Source of the DNA: an uncultured Clostridia bacterium
Lineage (GTDB): Bacteria > Bacillota > Clostridia > TANB77 > CAG-508
Assembly (NCBI GenBank): GCA_934167835.1
Contig: CAKPLZ010000014.1
Coordinates: 1-17,533 of the forward strand
Direction of reading: 5' to 3'
Length of the DNA stretch: 17,533 nt
Numbering within the stretch: the first letter of the stretch is position 1; the number at the start of each line of letters is the position of its first letter. The notes beneath the pieces are model-generated. The model had not been told where the DNA came from. It was given only the letters and a program-made list of their open reading frames with translations, and searched no databases. The translations under genes and the position numbers were made by a program. Positions 1 to 6,473 of the stretch are shown piece by piece.

Positions 1-709
1 GACACGGCAACAGGAATAGCAAGCCAAATAGAAAATTTAACAAAAAGTATCTATAAATATGGAGGATTCTATATAGGTAGATACGAGGCAGGAAGTGAGA
101 CAGAAAGAACAGGTGCATCAAGAACAAAAGTCACACCAATAGGCATAAAACAAGACATGTACCCATACAACAATGTAAAATGGGGAGAAAGCATGAGTAA
201 TATTGGAGAAGTAGGAGCAGTAGCTTTGTCAAACAGTTTGTATAATTCTGAAGCAAAACCAAACTATGGAGCAACTAGTATGCTATGTACTGGAGCATGT
301 TGGGACAGTATGCTAGATTTCATAAAAGATGAAGAACATAATGTAACAAACAGTACAGAATGGGGAAATTACTATAATTCAGAATATAAAGTATATAGAG
401 GAATTGTATATAGAAATTCAGCTTGGAGTTTAGCAGATGTAACAAATGGTACAGAGATAACAAAAAATAAAGGTATTTTACTAACAACAGGAGCAGCCGA
501 TAGAAATTTAGCCAAAAACATATATGATGTAGCAGGAAACTGTTCTGAATGGACTACGGAGTCCTACTCTTCAGATTGTCGAGTTAACAGGGGCCGGCTT
601 TTACAACTACCTTGGTCCTCTCACTTCAGCTAGCCACCGCTTAAGCTACGATCCGACCTACAGCGACGGCTACCTCGGTTTTCGCCCAGCACTTTATGTA
701 AATCTGTAA
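1..709 (+). CDS. FGE-sulfatase-fold protein, 3' part, probable DGR variable protein; needs +1 shift at CGG 595
   Basis: The gene is open at the left edge in the frame beginning at base 1, so its N-terminus is missing. Visible family features are GGFYIGRYEAG near the start and DVAGNCSEWTTESY before the end, typical of formylglycine-generating-enzyme/C-type-lectin folds. In the ongoing frame it would stop at 633. Skipping C595 instead gives RVNRGG followed by a tail with SASHRLSYDP and GFRPALYV, ending at TAA 707-709, which is the usual end of this family. From about base 556 the codons change sharply: TAC, AAC, CTC, CAC, AGC, ACC, GAC and GGC replace the A-ending codons used upstream. Such NNY positions are what adenine-directed DGR mutagenesis of AAY codons leaves. 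I infer a surface or secreted ligand-binding protein. No reverse transcriptase or template repeat is visible in the window. Confidence 0.8.
556..709 (+). other. putative DGR variable region at the 3' end of the FGE-fold gene
   Basis: The last ~50 codons are clearly GC-richer than the rest of the gene, and many end in C or T at positions that vary in this fold: TAC, AAC, TAC, CTT, GGT, then CAC, AGC, TAC, GAT, ACC, TAC, AGC, GAC, GGC, TAC, CTC. The segment sits at the extreme 3' end and finishes with a conserved GFRPALYV stretch that could serve as the initiation-of-mutagenic-homing part. C-type-lectin/FGE folds are the known class of DGR targets. The assignment is an inference because template repeat and reverse transcriptase are not in the window. 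Confidence 0.5.
595..597 (+). other. CGG +1 frameshift site 1 (FGE-like gene)
   Basis: In frame the codons read AGG GGC CGG CTT and run to TAG at 631-633. Skipping C595 gives AGG GGC GGC TTT TAC, restoring the conserved RGG segment and a normal family C-terminus to 709. The preceding codon is GGC and the resumed codon is GGC (Gly). Confidence 0.8.
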
Positions 710-775
710 GCTTGCAGGCGACACAGTAAAAAAAATAGCAGGAAGCAGTTTTAAGGTAGTAATTAGGAGAAATAA

Positions 776-807
776 GGCGAAAATTTTCCGAGGGGAAAAT
801 TTTCGCC
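776..807. repeat. perfect 14-bp inverted repeat with 4-nt loop downstream of the variable region
   Basis: GGCGAAAATTTTCC at 776-789 is exactly complementary to 794-807, with loop GAGG. No T-tract follows directly, although eight T's occur at about 831-838. It lies 66 nt after the stop codon of the FGE-like gene. It could be a terminator-like structure, or the cruciform that DGRs carry just after the variable region. Confidence 0.75.
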
Positions 808-966
808 AATCAAAGGCACCAGTAGGCGTTTTTTTTGTTGCGTGCGTAAATGGCAAAATATAATATGTAGGAAAATGGCAAAATATTTTGCAGGTGGTAA
901 GGAACGCTTAAATTTTTTAGTGATAGCTGTTTTGTTGACCGCTTACCTTTTGAGAAGTAAACAAGG

Positions 967-999
967 AAAAAGACTAGGAATGGTACTCCTAGTCTTTTT
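967..999 (+). terminator. intrinsic terminator
   Basis: A 13-bp perfect stem (AAAAAGACTAGGA, 967-979, with 987-999) and a 7-nt loop ends in TTTTT on the plus strand and is preceded by AAAAA, so it could work in both directions. It separates the FGE-like region from the LemA operon. Confidence 0.85.
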
Positions 1000-1135
1000 A
1001 ATATAATTGCTACTTGACTTACTTTTGCAATTGCTAAAATTATTTTAGTACATTTTTCCAAAACTGTCAAGAAAACAAATTGATTTTCCTTAATTTTTAT
1101 GAAAGAATAAAAATTATGAAAAGTTTTGTAAAATG

Positions 1136-1164
1136 TTGAAATGTTTTCCTGTATATGATAAAAT
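1136..1164 (+). promoter_or_regulatory. sigma-A-type promoter of lemA
   Basis: TTGAAA at 1136-1141, a 17-nt spacer and TAAAAT at 1159-1164 place transcription start near 1171, about 40 nt before the LemA start codon. Confidence 0.65.
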
Positions 1165-1165
1165 T

Positions 1166-1199
1166 TTTCCATTGGTGAACTATATTATACCAATGGAAA
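1166..1199 (+). promoter_or_regulatory. leader hairpin overlapping the LemA ribosome binding site
   Basis: An 11-bp inverted repeat, TTTCCATTGGT (1166-1176) with ACCAATGGAAA (1189-1199), has a 12-nt loop. Its right arm runs into the AAAGGA ribosome binding site (1197-1202) used for ATG 1211. It could partly hide the site in the mRNA or act as a DNA operator near the start of transcription. Confidence 0.5.
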
Positions 1200-1210
1200 G
1201 GATGGTTAGA

Positions 1211-1774
1211 ATGAAGAAATCAACAGGTTTAATTGTGATTATTGCAATAGTTGCAATTGTTACAATTAGTTTTGCTGGAAGCTACAATGGAATGGTTTCA
1301 AAGGCTGAGGAGGTTGATAACAAGTTTGCAACAATTGATGCTCAATTACAAAGAAGAGCTGATTTAATTCCCAATTTAGTAAATACTGTAAAAGGGTATG
1401 CAGCTCAGGAAAAAGAAATTATTGCTTCAGTTACAGAAGCTAGAGCAAAGCTTGCTGGTGCAAGTACAGTAGAGGAAAAAGCAAATGCAGATGAAGAATT
1501 AACAAGTGCTTTAAATCGTTTATTGGTTGTTGTAGAAAATTATCCAGAGTTAAAATCATCACAGAATTTTATACAATTATCAGATGAACTTGCTGGAACA
1601 GAGAATCGTATTGCTACAGCAAGAAGGGACTATAATGAAGCTGTAAAGGAATATAACTTAAAAATAAAAAGATTTCCAACAAACTTAATGGCAAATATGT
1701 TTAGATTTGAATCAAAAGCTTATTTCCAAGCAACAGATGGAAGTAGGGAGGTTCCTAATGTTAACTTTGAATAA
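1211..1774 (+). CDS. lemA: LemA family membrane protein
   Basis: Predicted 187 aa, normal for LemA. An N-terminal membrane segment (about residues 6-22, IVIIAIVAIVTI) is followed by the LemA core: YNGMVSKAEEVDNKFATID, QLQRRADLIPNLVNTVKGYA, a coiled helical region, and the C-terminal FESKAYFQA near the end. I chose ATG 1211 because AAAGGA lies 8 nt upstream; in-frame ATGs at 1133, 1193 and 1202 are less well placed and would put extra residues before the membrane segment. The molecular role of LemA is not settled; it is often linked with TPM-domain membrane proteins. It overlaps the next gene by 17 nt and is likely cotranscribed with it. Confidence 0.9.
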   Translation: MKKSTGLIVIIAIVAIVTISFAGSYNGMVSKAEEVDNKFATIDAQLQRRADLIPNLVNTVKGYAAQEKEIIASVTEARAKLAGASTVEEKANADEELTSALNRLLVVVENYPELKSSQNFIQLSDELAGTENRIATARRDYNEAVKEYNLKIKRFPTNLMANMFRFESKAYFQATDGSREVPNVNFE

Positions 1775-2632
1775 GTCAAAAAAAATAGTTTGTTTAATTA
1801 TAGTAATAATGATACTACTGCAAGTTAAAACATTTGCAGTAGTATCTCAGACAAATGATTTTTATGTTAATGACTATGCTAGAAGATTAAGCAGTGATAC
1901 AAAGGAATACATTATGAATATGAATATTGAACTTCAGAAAAAAACAGGTGCACAAATTGTAGTTGTAACCGTATCAAGCTTAGGAGGTCAAAGCATTGAA
2001 GAATATGCTACAGAGCTTTTTAGAAAATTTGGAATAGGAGACAAAAACAAAAATAATGGAGTTCTTTTATTATGTTCTACAGGTGATAGATTATTCAGAA
2101 TTGAAGTTGGATATGGGCTTGAGGGTAGATTAACAGATGGAAAAACAGGAAGAATACAAGATGAGTATATAATACCATATTTAAAACAGAACGATTATGA
2201 TGGTGGAATAAGAAATGGATTCACAGCAATACTAAATGAGGTTGCAAGCGAATATGGAGTAACAATAAGTGGAGCAGATAAGCTGAAAAAACCTACATAT
2301 TCAGATGGAGAGTTTCTAACTTATTTTACAATACTCATTGTGTGGAGCATTATAGGTATGATAATAAATTACATAATAAGAAAAAAAGGTTTCAAAACAA
2401 TATTGATAACAAATACAATAGATATTCTTATTTCTGGAATTATATCATATGTCTTGATAAAAGAGATGATGTGGATATATTTAATGATACATTTGATGAT
2501 AATACTTCGTCCATACTATAGAGGAAGTGGCGGAGGCTATTTCGGAGACCGGAGGATTTTCTAGTGGAGGCCGGTGGTTTCTCTGGAGGAGGAGGCTCTT
2601 CTGGCGGAGGCGGTAGTACAAGAAGCTTCTAA
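1758..2632 (+). CDS. TPM-domain (YgcG-type) membrane protein with Gly-rich tail; needs two +1 shifts at CGG
   Basis: GGGAGG 6 nt upstream fixes ATG 1758. A signal segment (residues ~9-28) is followed by a TPM domain: NDFYVNDYARRLS, QIVVVTVSSLGGQSIEEYA, GIGDKNKNNGVLLL, RIEVGYGLEGRLTDG. Two or more membrane segments come next, and then a glycine-rich tail. In the first frame translation stops at 2564 just as the tail begins. Skipping C2550 and then C2572 gives a continuous tail of GGFSSGG, GGFSGGGGSSGGGG and STRSF with TAA at 2630-2632, the typical end of these proteins; the complete product would be 290 aa. Both skipped bases belong to in-frame CGG codons. The protein is likely anchored with the TPM domain outside the cell and works with LemA. 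Confidence 0.82.
2550..2552 (+). other. CGG +1 frameshift site 2 (TPM gene)
   Basis: Frame reads GGA GAC CGG AGG ATT TTC TAG. Skipping C2550 gives GGA GGA TTT TCT AGT GGA, continuing the Gly-rich tail. Preceding codon GAC, resumed codon GGA. Confidence 0.8.
2572..2574 (+). other. CGG +1 frameshift site 3 (TPM gene, second in the same tail)
   Basis: In the frame set by site 2, the codons read AGT GGA GGC CGG TGG. Skipping C2572 gives GGT GGT TTC TCT GGA and runs cleanly to TAA at 2630. Without it the tail becomes Trp/Arg-rich. Preceding codon GGC, resumed codon GGT. Confidence 0.8.
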
Positions 2633-2670
2633 ATAACAGCATTTGCACAGATTAACATGAGTTAAAAGTC

Positions 2671-2702
2671 AAAACAGAGATTCTTTTTAGAATCTCTGTT
2701 TT
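2671..2702. terminator. bidirectional terminator between convergent genes
   Basis: A 14-bp stem (2671-2684 with 2689-2702) closes a TTTT loop, with AAAA on the left and TTTT on the right. It sits between the end of the TPM gene and the end of the minus-strand aminopeptidase, so it can serve both. Confidence 0.85.
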
Positions 2703-2713
2703 CCTATATATAA

Positions 2714-4117
2714 TTAATTTCTCCAAAAAGCAGCATAAGCTCTGTAAGCTTCATAAATATCAAATTTACTTGTTACTTCATAAGGTGCGTGCATTGATAA
2801 AACTGGAACACCGCAATCAATTACATCAATACCTTTATCAGCTAAAATATAGGCAATTGTTCCGCCTCCGCCTGTATCTACTTTTCCAAGTTCACTTACT
2901 TGGTAAGTAATATTATTAGATTCAAATATATTTCTAACTTGAGCAACAAATTCAGCATTTGCATCAGAAGCACCAGATTTTCCACGGGCACCTGTGTATT
3001 TGTTCAATCCTACTCCCATGCCCAAATATGCTGCATTGTTTTTCTCAGAAACTGATGCATATATTGGGTCTAAACCAGCATCAACATCAGCAGAAAGCAT
3101 TTTTGAATTGCAGAAAACTTTATCTAATAAATTAGGTCTATTTGTATTTGTTTTATTTAGTAATTCAGAAATAAATGTATCAAATACATGAGATTCCATA
3201 CCGGTATTTCCCATACTACCAATTTCCTCTTTATCAGCAAAGATGCAGACTGCAGTTTTTACAGGTTGCACTGTATCTAGCAATGCTCTTAAAGAAGTAT
3301 AAGCACAAATCTTATCATCTTGACCATAAGCTGCAACCATACTTCTATCAAAGCCTAAAGACCTTGCTTTAAAAGCAGGAACAAGTTCAAGTTCAGAACT
3401 TACAAAATCTCTTTCAGTGATTCCATATTTATCATTTAGGATTTTTAGAATATTTAACTTAATTCTTTCAGTAGTATTTTCATCACCAATAGGAATACTA
3501 CCAATTAATAAATTCAAATCTTCTCCAGAAATTCCATCTTTTAATTTCTTTTCCATTTGCTCTTGAGCTAAGTGTGGTAATAAATCTGTAATAGTAAATA
3601 TAGGGTCATTCTCATCATCACCAATATTTACAGTAATTTTTTCACCATTTGCCTTAACAAGAACACCATGAATAGAAAGAGGAATAGTAGTCCATTGATA
3701 TTTTTTTACTCCTCCATAATAATGTGTTTTAAAAAATGCAAAACCAGTATCTTCATATAATGGGTTTGGTTTTAAATCAAGCCTTGGAGAGTCAATATGT
3801 GAACCAATAATGTTTAAACCAGCTTCAACAGGTTTAACACCTAAAACAGCAGCATAAACAGCTTTTGATCTATTTACATAATATACTTTATCACCAGGAA
3901 CTAAAATCATTTTATCTTTAATATTAACAAAACCATTCTTGTCCAAAATTTCAGTAATAAAACTTGCAGCCTCTCTTTCAGTCTTACTTCTATTTAAAAA
4001 ATGGATGTACTCATCGCAAAATTTAGTAATTTCCTGCTTTGTATCAACAGAAACAGAATCCCAACCACATTTTCTAGTGCAAAATAAAAAATCTTTTAAT
4101 TTTTCAGTCTCACTCAT
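2714..4117 (-). CDS. M18 family aminopeptidase
   Basis: Predicted 467 aa from the ATG at 4117, which has GAAAGGA about 10 nt upstream; an upstream in-frame ATG at 4150 lies in the -10 region of the likely promoter and is rejected. Family motifs in order: IIGSHIDSPRLDLKP (metal ligand His/Asp), YYGGVKKYQW, ADKEEIGSMG (catalytic and metal Glu), SADVDAGLDP, KVDTGGGGT and SMHAPYEV (metal His near the C-terminus). These are zinc-dependent cytosolic aminopeptidases that trim N-terminal residues in peptide turnover. No in-frame CGG occurs. It is a single-gene unit between a divergent promoter region and a bidirectional terminator. Confidence 0.92.
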   Translation of the reverse strand: MSETEKLKDFLFCTRKCGWDSVSVDTKQEITKFCDEYIHFLNRSKTEREAASFITEILDKNGFVNIKDKMILVPGDKVYYVNRSKAVYAAVLGVKPVEAGLNIIGSHIDSPRLDLKPNPLYEDTGFAFFKTHYYGGVKKYQWTTIPLSIHGVLVKANGEKITVNIGDDENDPIFTITDLLPHLAQEQMEKKLKDGISGEDLNLLIGSIPIGDENTTERIKLNILKILNDKYGITERDFVSSELELVPAFKARSLGFDRSMVAAYGQDDKICAYTSLRALLDTVQPVKTAVCIFADKEEIGSMGNTGMESHVFDTFISELLNKTNTNRPNLLDKVFCNSKMLSADVDAGLDPIYASVSEKNNAAYLGMGVGLNKYTGARGKSGASDANAEFVAQVRNIFESNNITYQVSELGKVDTGGGGTIAYILADKGIDVIDCGVPVLSMHAPYEVTSKFDIYEAYRAYAAFWRN

Positions 4118-4151
4118 AAACAAACCATCCTTTCTAATATTAATATACAAT

Positions 4152-4180
4152 ATAATATATCCTTTTTTAAAATTTGTAAA
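4152..4180 (-). promoter_or_regulatory. promoter of the M18 aminopeptidase gene
   Basis: On the minus strand TTTACA (4175-4180) and TATTAT (4152-4157) are separated by 17 nt, about 35 nt before the ATG at 4117. Confidence 0.6.
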
Positions 4181-4210
4181 CAGGTTGTGGAGAATTTTAA
4201 GAAAAAGTTG

Positions 4211-4239
4211 TTGAATTAAATTTCTTTATATGATAGAAT
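4211..4239 (+). promoter_or_regulatory. promoter of the D-Ala-D-Ala carboxypeptidase gene
   Basis: TTGAAT at 4211-4216, 17-nt spacer, TAGAAT at 4234-4239. It lies in the 187-nt divergent region facing away from the aminopeptidase promoter. Confidence 0.55.
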
Positions 4240-4304
4240 TTTTGTTACAAAAATGTAAATAAAAGTTAATAGATGTGAATATAAATGTACAAGGTGAATT
4301 TGTA

Positions 4305-5546
4305 ATGAAGAAGAAAAGTTTTGTATCAATAATTATTGTAATTATTTTTGTTTTACTAACATTTAGTAATTATTGCTTTGCGTATGAAGAAGACCCAGAT
4401 GCTTGGGATTATGTATGGTTAGATGATGCAGTAAATGAAGTAAAACAAAGCCAAGAAATATCTATTTTATCTAGGTATGCAGTTGTTTATGATAGATGTT
4501 CTGAAACTGTTTTGTGGGGAAAAGAGGAAAATACTAAAGTTCCAATGGCAAGCACCACAAAAATTATGACGGCTTTGGTTATGCTTGAACAATTAGGCAC
4601 TGATAGATTAAATGAAGAAGTAATTGTATCAAAAGAAGCAGCAAACACAGTTGGATCAAGGCTTGGGTTGCATGAAGGTGATAAAATAACATATAATGAT
4701 TTACTATATGGGTTAATGCTATGCTCAGGAAATGATGCTGCAGTTCAAATTGCAATAAGTATAGCAGGCAGTGTTGAAAATTTCGCAAACCTCATGAATC
4801 AAAAAGCTGAAGATTTGGGCCTTAGTAACACACACTTTGTTACACCACATGGATTAGATAGAGATGCCCATTATACAACAGCTCTAGAGCTTGCAATTAT
4901 TACAGACAATGCTCTTAAAAATTCAAAAATATGCCAGGTAGTATCAACCAAGGAGTATACAGTAAATATAAATGGATATACTAAAACAATATCAAACACA
5001 AACGAACTTCTTGGGTACTTAAATGGAGTAAAAGGTGTAAAAACAGGTTATACCAGCAAAGCAGGTCGATGCCTAGTTTCTTATGTGAACAGAGATGGAT
5101 TTGAATTAATAACAGTAGTACTAGGTGCTGACACAAGAAAAATAAGAACACAAGACACAATTAAATTGATTGAATATACGTATAAAAACTACCAACAAGT
5201 AGATTTAAGTGAATTATTAGCAAACGAATATGAAGATTGGTGTAGAGTAAATGAAAAAAGAATATGGGTATTTAAGGGAAAAGAACATAGACCTAAAATA
5301 TATATAGAAAATAGCAAATATACAAAATTTCCAATACTAAAAACTGAAAGTATAGAAGCTACATCAACATCAAATTTAATTTTTGAGGCTCCAGTGGAAG
5401 CAAATACTGTTGTAGGAACAATAACTTTAAATAAAGGCCAAGACATAATTGAAACAGTTGAAATAAAAACAAAAGAAAAAATCGATAGAAAAGGAGTAAT
5501 TTATTATTTTTTAGAAATTATGCAATTATTAAAATTTGCTATGTAA
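4305..5546 (+). CDS. D-alanyl-D-alanine carboxypeptidase (DacF-like, S11 family)
   Basis: Predicted 413 aa. ATG 4305 has AAGGTG 8 nt upstream and begins a clean signal peptide (residues 1-26, ending YCFA); a GTG at 4275 is in frame but unlikely. The three penicillin-binding motifs are present: S83-T-T-K86 (nucleophile), S141-G-N143 and K246-T-G248. A C-terminal beta domain follows, ending in a hydrophobic stretch (YYFLEIMQLLKFAM) that likely anchors it to the membrane. S11 enzymes remove the terminal D-Ala of peptidoglycan stem peptides; in spore formers DacB/DacF-type members act on spore cortex or vegetative wall. The exact subtype is not decided. It is followed by a terminator. Confidence 0.9.
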   Translation: MKKKSFVSIIIVIIFVLLTFSNYCFAYEEDPDAWDYVWLDDAVNEVKQSQEISILSRYAVVYDRCSETVLWGKEENTKVPMASTTKIMTALVMLEQLGTDRLNEEVIVSKEAANTVGSRLGLHEGDKITYNDLLYGLMLCSGNDAAVQIAISIAGSVENFANLMNQKAEDLGLSNTHFVTPHGLDRDAHYTTALELAIITDNALKNSKICQVVSTKEYTVNINGYTKTISNTNELLGYLNGVKGVKTGYTSKAGRCLVSYVNRDGFELITVVLGADTRKIRTQDTIKLIEYTYKNYQQVDLSELLANEYEDWCRVNEKRIWVFKGKEHRPKIYIENSKYTKFPILKTESIEATSTSNLIFEAPVEANTVVGTITLNKGQDIIETVEIKTKEKIDRKGVIYYFLEIMQLLKFAM

Positions 5547-5550
5547 TAAT

Positions 5551-5578
5551 AAAAACAGCTATTTACAGCTGTTTTTTT
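5551..5578 (+). terminator. intrinsic terminator after the carboxypeptidase gene
   Basis: 10-bp stem AAAAACAGCT (5551-5560) with 5567-5576, 6-nt loop, then a run of seven T's. Confidence 0.85.
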
Positions 5579-5618
5579 CTGAGCATTAAAATGAAAAATA
5601 TAGCATAAAATTATTAGT

Positions 5619-6324
5619 ATGATGATTATAAAGAAAAATAAAATAACTTTTATTGGTTTAATATTAAGTGCAGTATTAATATTCTGTGTATCTATTTCAA
5701 AAGAAAAAAATGAGCTTATGACTCTTGAAACAAGTAGCCAGAGCGGTAGGTATGAAATATTAGTAGATGTTGAGGAATCTAAGCTATATTTATTAGAAGA
5801 TGGTACTTGCAGCAAAATATATAAGTGTTCAGGCGGAAAATGGTCAACTCCCTCTCCCATAGGAACATGGAAAATTATTTCAAAGGATACGTGGGGAGAA
5901 GGCTTTGGCGGTAGATGGATGGGGTTAAATGTTCCATGGGGGCAGTTCGGAATACATGGAACTTTGTCTCCAAACTCGCTTGGCTGGGCAAGTTCACACG
6001 GATGTATCAGAATGGATAACAGTGAGGTTGCAGAGTTATATAGTAAAATACCAATAGGCACAAAGGTTATAATAACAGATGGGCCTTATGGAGCATTTGG
6101 AAAGGGATTTAGATATCTAAAATCTCGGTATGTATGGCTCAGATGTTTATGAAATTCAGAAAAAATTAAAAGAATTAGGATTTTTTATGGATTTACCCAA
6201 TGGTAAATTCGGCCCAGCAACAGAACAAGCAATAAAAAAATATTGTGAAAGTAATAATATATATGTAAGAAAAGTTATAGATCCAGAATTACAAAAAAAC
6301 ATGGGTTTTCAACTATTTGAATAA
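5619..6324 (+). CDS. L,D-transpeptidase (YkuD) with C-terminal peptidoglycan-binding domain; needs +1 shift at CGG 6126
   Basis: An N-terminal membrane anchor (residues ~9-26) precedes a YkuD domain (about 45-155): YEILVDVEESKLYL, TPSPIGTWKI, H113 in GIHGT, and the catalytic S126-H-G-C129-I-R motif. The ongoing frame ends at 6152 after YLKSRYVW. Skipping C6126 gives YLKSGMYGSDVYEIQKKLKE, then GKFGPATEQAIKKYCESNN, a PG_binding_1 repeat, ending at 6324; the whole product would be 234 aa. Such enzymes form 3-3 (meso-DAP) cross-links or attach proteins in the wall outside the membrane. The ATG at 5619 (or 5622) has only a weak ribosome binding site. No strong promoter was seen. Confidence 0.88.
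6126..6128 (+). other. CGG +1 frameshift site 4 (L,D-transpeptidase gene)
   Basis: Frame reads AAA TCT CGG TAT. Skipping C6126 gives AAA TCT GGT ATG TAT GGC TCA GAT, the first residues of the peptidoglycan-binding domain. Preceding codon TCT, resumed codon GGT. Confidence 0.82.
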
Positions 6325-6412
6325 AATAGTAAAGAAACACATATTTAATGAATTTTTACACAAAATAAACAACAAAGTTTAGCAAAAATAATACAAAATA
6401 TATTAAAAACAG

Positions 6413-6441
6413 TTGACTTTACACAAAAAATGATGTAAACT
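6413..6441 (+). promoter_or_regulatory. promoter of the ATPase/RloB-like pair
   Basis: TTGACT at 6413-6418, 17-nt spacer, TAAACT at 6436-6441. Predicted transcription start is about 6448, just before the ATG at 6450 and 26 nt before the preferred ATG at 6474. The 6325-6412 stretch upstream shows nothing else. Confidence 0.55.
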
Positions 6442-6473
6442 TATATCAGATGATAAAAAGGAGGAAACTATAT

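Larger units (their letters stand above)
710..1135. other. non-coding stretch with hairpins, a short direct repeat and a palindrome
   Basis: I see no convincing gene here. ORFs on the minus strand have no family resemblance. Contents: the perfect inverted repeat at 776-807; a 14-bp direct repeat AAATGGCAAAATAT at 848-861 and 873-886; a palindrome GCAAAATATTTTGC at 878-891 overlapping the second copy; and a strong terminator at 967-999. I searched it by eye for a DGR template repeat related to 556-709 and found none. A small RNA ending at the 967-999 terminator is possible but unsupported. Confidence 0.6.

Noticed and set aside
710..1135. A DGR template repeat or reverse transcriptase next to the variable region
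   Set aside because: No segment here or elsewhere in the window resembles 556-709 with adenine substitutions, and no reverse transcriptase gene is present.
641..1172. Minus-strand ORFs in the 710-1135 region
   Set aside because: They lack ribosome binding sites, resemble no family and run antisense through the terminator hairpin and the variable region.
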